Positions 43,301 to 54,400 of a stretch of 64,000 bases of DNA are shown here, one piece after another. Source of the DNA: Pterobdella sp. o SKG-2022 (lineage: Eukaryota > Annelida > Clitellata > Hirudinida > Piscicolidae); the NCBI GenBank assembly GCA_964035795.1, contig OZ038326.1, positions 6,251,759 to 6,315,758 on the forward strand. The letters run 5' to 3'. The number at the start of each line of letters is the position of its first letter. The stretch's first letter is position 1. Under the pieces are notes generated by a model, which saw nothing but the letters and a program-made list of their open reading frames with translations, did no database searches and was not told the origin of the DNA. The position numbers were made by a program, and so were the translations under genes.

Positions 43301-44841
43301 TAAATGCTATTAACTTCAGCAAAGAATGTAAGCAGCTTATGAATATTCATTTAATATATTATTTATGTGTGGAATAACTTATCGAAATTTTCAATAAAGT
43401 TAAAAAATACATATTTCAATGATTCATTATCTCTTCTATTAGTATCAAGTAATATAGGATATATTTATTATTGAAAATAGATTATAAGTAAAAATACATA
43501 TATTAGTTTCACTAACAGTTCCAACATCTTCAGCTTCAATGATAAACTTATCAATCTTGCCTTGCTCAAACGGATACTCGTTGTTGATTGGTTGGTTTAA
43601 ATACAATTTTTGGGTTTTTCCATATTTTCCATATATAACCATGGACACCTTGGCATCAGTTCCGGCCATAAACATGTTTCCGGTTCTGGTACTGATGTTG
43701 TACGTTACTGGGGAACAGTATTGTGCGGTTAAGTATATTGATAGTTATATTGTATTGAGAATCTTTGATATTAAACCAAAATTTTTTGATTTTATTTTAT
43801 AATAAAATATATAATAATATAGAAGGAAAATTATGTAATTCTTTATACAGATTTGAAGCATTAGTTTTGTAGAAGTTTATGAAAGTTTAAGCAGAAAAAT
43901 TTTCAAAATCTAACACATTTTCTTCTTCCTTTCCTTTTTTTTTTTCTTATTTTGTTCATTTTTTTCATCTCTATCTTGATCTCCTTTTTCATCATCATCA
44001 TCATCATCATCATCATCGCTGTCGTTAAAATCTTTACTATCATCATCATCATTACCATCATCGTTTTCATATTCTTTTCCACTGTCATCCTCGCCATCGT
44101 TTCTTCTCGGGCATTGTTTTCCAAGAGATTTTTTCGTTTTTCCTATTTGAAGAATGTGTTAAATTTCTTGAAAAACAGGTGGTTTGAAGTTTTTTGGTTA
44201 CTAAAAACATTACTTAACACTGAATACTTGTTTATAATTTAAAAAATATCTTTGTTAACTGTGCAGCATTTTTAAGATTTGAAACATTCTTAACGGAAAG
44301 CTTTCTACTTTTATAATAAAAAATGTAGTATTAATTAATTTGGAATTTGTTGCTTTAGCTTGAAAATAAGTATTTAAACTGTTAAATGATTAATTCTTGA
44401 AGTTGAAACGTTTTATTTAAATAGATTTCATAGCAAACAATTTTCAAATAATTCATATTATTCTGATTAAAAACATATAATATTCAAAAACCCTATTAAA
44501 TTCATACATACTGGACAGCACAATATTTTGGGACTCTTGTTTGATTGTCGAAGTGAGAGAAGAAGACGAACTTGATACTAAACTTAATGATGATATCGAT
44601 TTATCACTATCATCACTATCTTCTTTATCGATTTCTTCATTTTTTCCATCCATTTCATCACTCAAAATAGTTTCTAACTCATCTATCTTCATTCTCAAAG
44701 CGATTCTCATTATTTTTTCTTCACTCTCTTCTGTTTCAGTATAGTTGAAAGTTTCAAAATTTCTCGAATGTCTGAAATTTTCCTTGTTTTCTTCATGTAT
44801 ATTCTCTAAAATATTTAATGACTTTTTGTATGTCCTCAAAG
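40347..44841 (-). CDS. multi-PLAT-domain protein, LOXHD1-like, 3' part
   Basis: PLAT (lipoxygenase-homology) domains bind lipids or proteins at membranes; LOXHD1-type chains are known from stereocilia. Exons on the minus strand: 44841-44512, 44142-43915, 43707-43517, 43116-42924, 42602-42412, 42172-41977, 41840-41634, 41441-41248 and 41156-40347, all in phase, about 847 residues. Four PLAT domains each begin like YTISIKTGRQDGAGTNSNVY or YTVAIKTGDKMASGTDADVF and continue like IKQLRLSHEGRQMGVGWFLE or LSIGHDGTKLGSGWYLRYVK, ending RWxDxxEGDGxIExE. They are separated by charged linkers: an Asp/Glu/Lys run in the second exon, a Lys/Asp run in 41840-41634 and KKDSSNKGSSGSGGANKK in the last exon. The last residues are EPTIVV. 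The 44841 exon (Ser/Glu-rich, no domain) is joined by phase alone. The start lies further upstream and was not found. Confidence 0.88.
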
Positions 44842-45138
44842 CTGTTACGTATTGCTTGTTTTCTTCTGTGGTATTTTATATTGAGAACTTTAATAATAGG
44901 AGATAGGAACAATATAAATTTATTGGTAGAAGTTTTTTGACATTGTTTCAATACAATATAAGAATATTTCGCTGAGTGCGACATTACCACAAAACATTAG
45001 TATATGAACTGATAGGTACTGTATTAGAACTTCAATATACAACATTAAATATTATATTAAACACTTCAATCTCCAACATTAAGTACTGCACACTTTAATG
45101 TTCCTTATAAATTAATATACATACTCTCAATTAATACA

Positions 45139-45536
<398 letters not shown>

Positions 45537-45842
45537 AAGTTTAACTTTTCAATGAAACTGTAGCATGATAAGACAAAACTTATGGAAAAAAAATAGGTAT
45601 GTTTTTAAAAATTTTAAATGTGTTAAAAGTCTCAAGAATCAACGTGAAATATTATTTAAAAAATAATCATTGGGAAACTATTGGAATGTCTCTAAAAGTT
45701 GAATCTTTTTACTTGACAATAGCTTCTTTGTACTGAGACTGCAAGACACATATCTTACCAAGTCTTCCCATCACAACTTTACTGAAATATGTATTACCCA
45801 AAAATTAAATAAAAAATATATCAAAAAAATCTTATCTACTAT

Positions 45843-48800
45843 TTACTTTTGGTGGCATTTTTCGTAATTGGGTTTAGCCTCATTGTATTTTTTTATGTTG
45901 AAATACGCCTCAGCCATGCAAAAATACAGTTCTTTTTCTACACAGTCTTCCAGGTTTCTTTTATCAATTATCCTTTTACAAGCCAATACTGTTTCTTCGT
46001 AATTTTTCTTTTTTAATACTGAAGAAATAATTGTAAAGAGGAGATAAAAATATCGATCAGAAATTTCGTTTACTCTAATATTATGCATTATTTCGGAAAA
46101 AAAATCATTTATAATTCCTGATGTTCAACATATTATCAAAACTTTATTATCAAACGAAGAAAAATTAACCAATCAGCCTTTTCAATTCTTATGTTTTAGT
46201 ATCCAAACCAGTGTTTATATTTATGTATAGTTTATCTATCCATGCCTAACGTGTACTTATCAAAATATCTTACACTCGTTGACATTGGAAATTTCATTCT
46301 GAACATCAGGATTTTTATGAAAAGATGAAGAAGATGAAGCCGATGATACGGATGAGTTTGTATTTTGTTTAAGCAAAGGCTTCTGCTGTTGCCAAAATCC
46401 GGATCGTTCCTCCAAGAAGTTGAGGGCTTTTATCGTTGTTTTCCTGATTACTGGACTGTTTCCCACCTTCATCTTTCTCTTGTCTGTTTTTGAAGTGTCT
46501 TTGTTTATCATGATAGCTCAACGTTAGATGTTGTTGGGGGATTATTGACTTTATAAACATAATATTGATAATTATATTGTACATTCTATGCAGCATATTA
46601 GAAAGAATCAAATGATTATTGAAATTGAACATTAGTGAAGTCATTCCCCAAATGAAAAAATCGTTGAAACTTCAAAAATTTTAGTGCCGAAAATACTTTG
46701 AAATTTTTTAGCTGTTTATAATATGTTCCATTACCACAACATTCCATCTAAGCTACCAGTTTCTTTAAGAAGATCTTCAAGAAACGCCCTGTCTTTGTAG
46801 AGTTCTCCTAGCAGTTTTTTGTATGTCTTAGCGTTGCCACTTTTGTTGCTTTTAAGTTCCTCTGTTGGAGTTTCCAGTTCGTCTCTCAACGTTGTCATAG
46901 CATTGTTTGTGTTTGCTGGAATATTCTAGTTAAATGAGTATTTTAATTGAATTATTAAATGGTTCATTGCTGTGAGGTTAATTTGTGTAGAAATTTGTCT
47001 AATTATTAACGAAATTTGTTCAAATATTCATACTGAAATATATTTTTTGCAAATATTTCATAATTAAAAGTTAATTCAAAACTGATTTTCCATGTTTTCA
47101 TGCCACACAGTGATTAAAATCAATGATCGGTACATTATCCTAATAGATATTGAATTATAATGCACTTTGAATGCGTAATGTAAACTGCATGCAATTTACA
47201 GGCACTTTAGTGAAAAATACGGGCTTATAAAGTGCTCCAACGTAACGCATGCTCACACGAAATCAAACACATGCAGTTAACTAATATGATGGATCATGGG
47301 GAGAATGAGGAAGTATTGAAATGATAAAAAATAAAGTGAAGATGAAGAAGAAGAAAATAATGAGAAGGTTGAAGAAAGAAGAAGAAAAAAAAGAAGATGA
47401 TGATTATGAAGATTATTGAGAATTTTTGAGAATACTCGTGCATAGATTTTGTACATGTGACATAGAGGACAAATCAACATAATCATAAGTTCAGCTGCTA
47501 ACACCACTTCATAAGATCTGTGTCTGAAACATAACCATGCCTGTAGAACTGAATGGTTTCAACTTATCTTCACTAAAAATGATTCTCATATATTAACAAG
47601 AGATATTGGATCAGCGTCCAATGTGTTTTCGTTTGATGTTTCTTCATTTTCGCTGTTATTCCATGCTTCTTCGTTGTTTGCCACAGGGTTTGTAGACTTT
47701 TTTGTGGTTGTGTTTGGCTTAGTTTCTAGCTTACTGTCCGATGTTTTTTCATTTTTTTCTTCACTTTCCTTAGTGTCGTCAATCACTGCTACCAATCCTT
47801 GCATCTTCTTTTCATCTTTGTTTTTCTCTTCACTTCTTTTGTAAACCTTTTTTTGGGGTAAAACTGAAAGCTTCAACTTTTTCTGTTTCGTGAAACAACC
47901 GTCCAAAGAGAAGCGATTGAATTGATAGAGGTGTGAAAAAGTTAGTAGGATTAAAAAATATTAATAATTAAAAAAGCTAAAGTACTATGATTGAACTTAC
48001 CAACTAACCAAGGCTATTTTTTTAATTATTTGCAACTTGATTTTCAAAAGTTTTTGTGGAATATATTATGATTTAAAAAAGCTTCAACATGAATGTATAA
48101 ATACCCACAAATATCAAATTCCCATTAACCTGGAACCTCAAATCTTCACTTAAGTTGGGGAGATCAACTGTTGCTGACAACTTCAATCCCGATTTTTCTG
48201 CCAATCAATGTTATTTTTTTATTGAAAATGATTAAATAATCAAAAACTTCTACATATATCAATCATTTAAAAATTAATTTAAAATTATTCCACCAAACCT
48301 CCAATAGAGTTATCGATAGCTTCCCTAGCCCTCAAAACCCCTTCTTTGAACTGAACCATCTCAGGCCTCAACTTTAGACCTCTGTGGTAATACATCAGAG
48401 CAAACTCAAACTGCATCAGTCGGTGGAGACAGTCTGCCTTTATCAACAAGCTCTGCAACACCACAAAAATTTTTAAAAAGTAAAAGTTTTTATAGTTTTT
48501 TTAAGTTGAAGAATTAGAATCTGTGCTATGATAATAAAACCATTATCAAGCTCTATATAGGTGGCATTCAAGAGCACTCAGTGATTTAGAAATTTATAAA
48601 AGAGAGTTCTGGTAATTGTTTATGACTATTGACATATATAATAGCATGTAACTTTGACATATTGGGAATCTGAGAACTCAATGTCGTTGACGTCATCAAG
48701 CGCTTTTTCCGGCATGTTCAACATGTAAAAGCATTTTCCTCTCGAAGTCAAACAGTCCTTATCGCCTGGTTTTATCTCCAACGCCTGCGTTAAAAGTATT

Positions 48801-49240
48801 GTATTTGGGTAAAGCTTATTATAAGTTAGAGTCTTGAAAAATAATCTGTCTTCAAGAAACAATTTTTTTATATATTTTATCAAATTGAAGGATTTTGAAA
48901 CGGTGGTAACATCATCAACTCATATGAGTGAATTCTTTTTAAATTGTCTGTACAATTTACAATCAAAGTAGAAGTCAGAATAGTTGGATGGATAGTTTTA
49001 TAATTAGAATAAGGTATTTTAAAGATTTATGGTGTATATCAAACCATTTTCCCAAACCTTTGAGTAGCTGTAGGCTGCCTTTTTATACTCTCCGATGGCT
49101 TGATAAGTAGAAGCTTCCGATTGGAATAACTCAAAATTTCCGGCGTTTTGTTTTTTATCAGAATCACTTTTTACCATTCTTCTAGAAACTTTTTTATTCT
49201 CAGAAAAAACGTTTGTCTCGATTAGGATACTTTTAGCCAT
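45843..49240 (-). CDS. ODAD4: TTC25/ODAD4-like TPR protein (outer dynein arm docking)
   Basis: ODAD4 (TTC25) is a TPR subunit of the complex that docks outer dynein arms on ciliary doublets. Exons: 49240-49058, 48784-48653, 48452-48299, 48197-48130, 47882-47598, 46925-46735, 46455-46274 and 46018-45843, in phase, about 456 residues. TPR units are clear: YQAIGEYKKAAYSYSKALEI, KPGDKDCLTSRGKCFYMLNM and LHRLMQFEFALMYYHRGLKL, with RPEMVQFKEGVLRAREAIDN after them. The human protein has the same order (GDKNCLVARSKCFLKMG, FALVFYHRGYKLRP). A Lys/Glu-rich low-complexity exon follows, then KLLGELYKDRAFLEDLL and ALNFLEERSGFWQQQKPLL, both diagnostic of the family. The last exon starts another TPR (KNYEETVLACKRIID) and meets TAA, but a GTAAAT donor overlaps the stop. 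The human protein is about 670 residues, so further exons below 45843 are possible. Confidence 0.88.
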
Positions 49241-49464
49241 TTTAATTATTGAGAAAAATTCTATAAAAACCTAACATCCATTTGGACTAAAAATTCAAAA
49301 AAGTTGAATCATTCTTCTAGAAAATTAGTTATGTATGACTATTAGTACTTGAAATTGTTTGCACAATTGAGGTGGCTATAGAAACATAGTAAATAGTTTC
49401 CTTAGAAACCTATTTGTTTCTATCATAATTTAATTTAAATAATGAATAGGACTGGGTGAAACTA

Positions 49465-49470
49465 TTTATT
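49465..49470 (-). terminator. candidate polyadenylation signal of the CHRAC1-like gene
   Basis: AATAAA on the minus strand, about 52 nt past the CHRAC1-like stop and well before the ODAD4 start codon. Confidence 0.5.
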
Positions 49471-49521
49471 TGAGATAAATACATTATATCATTAGAAGTT
49501 TTTAATCAGTAAACTACAAAA

Positions 49522-50248
49522 CTATTGAATAACAATGATGTCTCCTTTTTCAACCATTTGTAAATAGTCTTTGTATTTAATTTTCTTTGGAATGATGTCT
49601 GTAATAAAATAAATGGTTTTAAATAAATATATTATGTACTTTTTATTATATTTTCTTAATATTTAAAAATTTTAAATGAAATAAATGATATTTTAAATAT
49701 AAATAAATATATGAAAAAATATAAATTAGAAACCATGTAAAAACTTGAGTTTGTCTTCATCATTAACAATATCAGCCAAGTGCTTGTAGTCAAGTAATTC
49801 AGAATTGTCACTTCTGGAATATGCCTGCCGGGTCAACCACTCAACAAAAAGTTCCTGGGAAAAAAATTTTTTAAAATTATTTTTTCTTGATTTTTAACTA
49901 ATTTTTTGTGTTGTAACTAGAAAATAATTTTTTCAAAATTTTGCTTCATGGAAATTTTCATTTTTGTTGAATTTTATTTTGATAGTGTTTCAATCCTCCA
50001 AAATAATTTTTTAAGAAATTCAAATTATTAAAAATTCTGCTATGCTTGATAAAAAAAAACAGAAATAAAAATTACAATTTAATAAAAACTTAAAAACAAA
50101 ATGTTTCACTTACAGTAGCTTTCACGATGAGATAAAGAGAATCATTTCCAATGCTGTTCACTTCAGGTGAACTTTTCATAATTGTTCGAATTCGAGAAGC
50201 AGGTAAACTACAAGTTCCTGTGTTTTCCTTAACTGAATTTCCATTCAT
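49522..50248 (-). CDS. CHRAC1: CHRAC1-like histone-fold protein
   Basis: CHRAC1 (CHRAC-15) pairs with POLE3 through histone folds and serves the ISWI/ACF1 chromatin accessibility complex. Three exons (50248-50114, 49854-49734, 49598-49522) join in phase to 110 residues. The start MNGNSVKENTGTCSLPASRI leads into RIRTIMKSSPEVNSIGNDSL, nearly identical to the human RIRVIMKSSPEVSSINQEAL. Next come YLIVKATELFVEWLTRQAYS, YKHLADIVNDEDKLKFLHDI and IPKKIKYKDYLQMVEKGD, matching the family's ADILPKKI segment. Length is slightly under the human 131 because the acidic tail is absent. Its stop lies 281 bp from the ODAD4 ATG on the same strand. Confidence 0.92.
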
Positions 50249-50460
50249 TTTACTTAATAAAATTGTTTCGAATTGAATTTTATTCGTTTAAATTATACAA
50301 GAAATCAAATCAAGAAAAACAAGTTCACTTTTAAACTGTTAAGAATTCAAAAAGATTGACGATATTTAAAATTATTTTTTAAATTATATATTTCTTGTAA
50401 TGAAATTTCAAATTTTTGGATATAAAAATTAGCCTTAAACAAAAGCTTACTTTCTTGATC

Positions 50461-50640
50461 AAATGTAATGTAATGCGGTATTTATAAAGCGCTCTTGCTT
50501 ATAGATCAAAGCGCTTGCTACAAATTTAATGCAGCTAAAACACACTGCGGAACAGGTGCCAGTTGTCGGCCCACGTGGGATCGAACCTGGTAACTTTAGA
50601 TAATTAGTCTAATGCTCAACCATTGAGCTATAGAGGCCAA
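50461..50640 (-). repeat. full-length tRNA-Ile-derived SINE
   Basis: On the minus strand it begins GGCCTCTATAGCTCAATGGT (A box) with a perfect 5-bp anticodon stem TTAGA/TCTAA enclosing loop CTAATTA (anticodon AAT, Ile). The B box is GGTTCGATCCC. A unique body (GCATTAAATTTGTAGCAAGC, GCTTTGATCTATAAGC) ends in a short CATTACATTACATTT tail. It shares its whole length with 60290-60480. Confidence 0.88.
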
Positions 50641-51414
50641 CAAACATGGTATTTTTAATATATAATTAAAAAGCTTTTTTGTTTTATGACTAAAAATTAA
50701 ATCTACATAAATAAAACAGTTGGATTCCTAAAATAGCTTTAGTGTATTATATTGGCTAAATCATGCGATTTAAAAAAATCTTGAAGTCTCGACCTTTTCT
50801 ATCAACGTACCTCTAAACTTTATTTTTTAATATCAACACACCAAAACTTTGGAAAAATTAGCTTTTAAAAAATTACAAACTTTTAAGTTAAAAAATCTAT
50901 TTTCAAGATTTGACTAAGATCTAGCATTCCATCAGTCTCAAAACTACACACTGAGATCAAGATATCAAAATTATTTTTAGAAAAACCGTGAAATGAAAAA
51001 TGATAATTGGAAGAATATTGAAAACAGATACAATGACAGATCAACAATAGTTAGAATCTTTAACAAAAACTATGACCTATTAGATTGTAAAATGTGAGCA
51101 TTTTATGCATGGTTCTTTATCCACATTTCATAAAAAACAGATCTGTAAAAAAATTTTAATGAATATTAATAAACAAAAACACCAAATCAGTTTCAAAAAA
51201 TGAATGTTGAGCGCTTCTTGGGCAATTTAATTAGAAACTCCCCAAACCATGCTAATTCTTAAATCGCCTACAAAATGCTAATCATAAATACACGATATTT
51301 ATAATTTTTATTGAGACAAAGCTTTTCTCTATATTTTCTATATAATTATCCGGTAACAGATGTGACATTAGATTTTATAATTCTCATAATACTTAAATGA
51401 CATCATTATAATAT
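50641..51414. other. intergenic between the SINE and the spermine synthase 3' end
   Basis: AT-rich; should hold the 3' UTR of spermine synthase. No exon seen. Confidence 0.5.
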
Positions 51415-54400
51415 TTATGGCTTTCTGCGAGTAGATCTGCTGTAGAATTCGATGCTAACAAAATGACGAATATGAAATAGCGAATATCTCAAATAAAACG
51501 TATAACAGTGATTAAAATGCGTATACCACTTACACTTCATGGAAAGATGGCACAAAAGCTGGATGCTTGAGCCACTGCAGTCGAGAGTCGAGTTTTGAGA
51601 GCAACTTGTCAAACATCTCCAAGCTTTCTTTTGCTAACAACGCTGTAGACTGTTTAACGGAGAAAAATTGAGTAAAAAAACTACACATTGTTTAACTTTA
51701 ATGAAACAAAAAATATTGAAAATATTCATTTATAAGCGTATAGCTCAGCTGGTAGAGCATTAGACTAGTTATCTAAAGTTACCGGCTATATCCCTTTGAT
51801 CTATAAGAAAAAGCGCTTTATAAATACTGCATCACATTACATTACAATAAACTGAAGTGAATAAAATGCAGTCAAAATTCAAACCACTAAAAATCGCTTG
51901 AAAAAAAACTTTCAAAACTCAAATTATTAGTTCTAAATCAGCGCTGAATCTTTTTTTAACATTAAACTTACATTAATTTCAAGCCCAAAAAACTAATCAC
52001 TAATTCTCATTAGTAATATTAACATCACAAATAACAATAGCACAAATGAAAATACTGCTAGTTATAACGGATACACAATAATAATGATGACAAATAACAA
52101 AAAGTAAAAACAAAAAGTATTAATTATGAAACAGAAAAAAATACTGATAAATTTTTTAAAATGTCAAAAGAAATCTATGAAAAACAACAAAAACCCACAT
52201 GGCATAGAAACCTCGAATGCTTCTGCGTACTGAGCACTTTCAGAGACAGTTGGATTGACTCCTCTAAGAAACTCCACTCACTTGCTTTTTAGGTGGATAG
52301 TCCATATATTAGTTAGCAATTATCGATCGAGTCAATAATTGATTATATTTGATTTAGTTTAATTATTTTTCGTATATGGAGAGAATTTGGTTATCATCAG
52401 TTTATGAGTATTGAACCGGATATATATATATCAAATATTGGAAAAAATCAATAAATTTTTACATGTCATAATAAATGAAATAAAAAACCCAACATAACAA
52501 AGGCTTCAGTTGAAACCCTGATAATAAATGCAAAGCTTTACATCGTAAGGTGTCCTTATTAGTTTTTATCCTTACTATATTTAACCTTTCTAAGCTGGCA
52601 CACAAGAACTTCAAACAAAAACCATCATTATCATCATCACCATCAGCCCGGCGAAAGAACCCACTTTCTCGTGGTGCCGGGTGTGCACTCCAACAAGAGT
52701 GTCGAAAAGGTTCTAAACCACGTCAGCTTCCAACCACAAAGCATTTCAAGAAGCCATCCATCATTTTTCACTGCTCACCAAGTCACAAACAACTCAAAGC
52801 TACAAGTTTCTTTCAATACTCGCTTCAAAGAGTGTCAGAAGAGTCTTTGGAAGTTGGCGCTCAACAACAACAACAATCATCACCATCATCCCATTGGAAA
52901 ACTTTTAAAAATACACGAAAAAATTTTCAACGCAGCATTTAAACAAAATTTTTCACCAATACATAAATACTTTCAACACAGTCAATACAATAACATACAT
53001 AGGGGCTCTTTGGTAACGGGGGTGGCGGTGATGTCATAGAGTACGTAGTCAAAAACCTTGTCCGTCTCAACACACTTCCTCATGTATTCTAATGCATCTC
53101 CTATCACCACCTGCAATGATAAATATATATGAATGATATTTTGAAAAGTGATGAGGATGATAATAAAAAACGAAGTTGAACTTACATTATCAAGTATACA
53201 AGTAGTTTGTATACTTGATAATGTGAGTTCAACTTACGAAAAGCTTCGTGTTATTATTCAGTTAATAAAAGTGTTTGACAAAATCATTTTTTGTCAATAG
53301 GCTAGTTTAGTTAATGATGATGATAATAATAATATTAACCATTATTATTATTATTATATTAATGAAAATTTTACTAATGTTGATATATTTTATACTTGAA
53401 TTCATATTATTCCGAGTTAAATGCCTTTAAATTGAACTATACTCAAAAGGATTATGATTTTGAAAATTATAGGTTAAAATAATAAAAATAGATGAAAAAG
53501 AATTACTTTTAAAAAATATATTCAAGTAACACAAATGAATAAATCAAAATGTGTAATGTCATGTCACCGAACTGAAGATCAGATGCCCTACTACTACATA
53601 AGCTGTGATGAAAATCGATATGAGAGGAATGTGAGCATGAATTTTCAATAGGTAAATAACCATGAAAAAATATAGATTTCTAGTAAATTCAGTTGAATTC
53701 ATCAAATTTAATTAAAACTAAAATTTACGAAAATAAGATTAGTAAATTCTTAAAACGCTAGATAATGTAACTTTAATAAGAACTAACACCAATGAACTAA
53801 TTATTATTATTCATCTATGGTATTTATTTTTTATTTAAATGAGTTAGACGATCTGCCAAAAAGGAGGTATCTTGCTTCCTCTAATTAAAATGCACCGTCA
53901 AACTCCACCCACCTCATAATTATGCCCCTTGTACTCCTTGAAGATTCCTTTGTTAACACCGGGTAAGAGATCGTGCGAGGCTTTTATTACTTCTTCGTCG
54001 ATGTGCAATGACGTTAAGGAGAAATGTGATTAAAGTCTACAAGCAATAAGGTGAATAGGTAGGTAGGTTAGGTAGGTAGGTAGGTTAGGTAGGTAGGTAG
54101 GTAGGTAGGTAGGTAGGTAGGTAGGTAGGTAGGTAGATAGGTAGGTAGGTAGGTAGGTAGGTAGGTAGGTAGGTAGGTAGGTAGGTAGGTAGGTAGGTAG
54201 GTAGGTAGGTAGGTAGGTAGGTAGGTAGGTAGGTAGGTAGGTAGGTAGGTAGGTAGGTAGGTAGGTAGGTAGGTAGGTAGGTAGGTAGGTAGGTAGGTAG
54301 GTAGGTAGGTAGGTAGGTAGGTAGGTAGGTAGGTAGGTAGGTAGGTAGGTAGGTAGGTAGGTAGGTAGGTAGGTAGGTAGGTAAGTAGGTAGGTAGGTAG

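Noticed and set aside
43952..44242. Plus-strand frame of poly-Ile/Phe
   Set aside because: It is the antisense shadow of the Asp/Glu-rich linker exon of the PLAT gene.
51733..51845. Functional tRNA gene
   Set aside because: A and B boxes exist, but the acceptor stem does not pair, the B box is degraded and a SINE tail follows.
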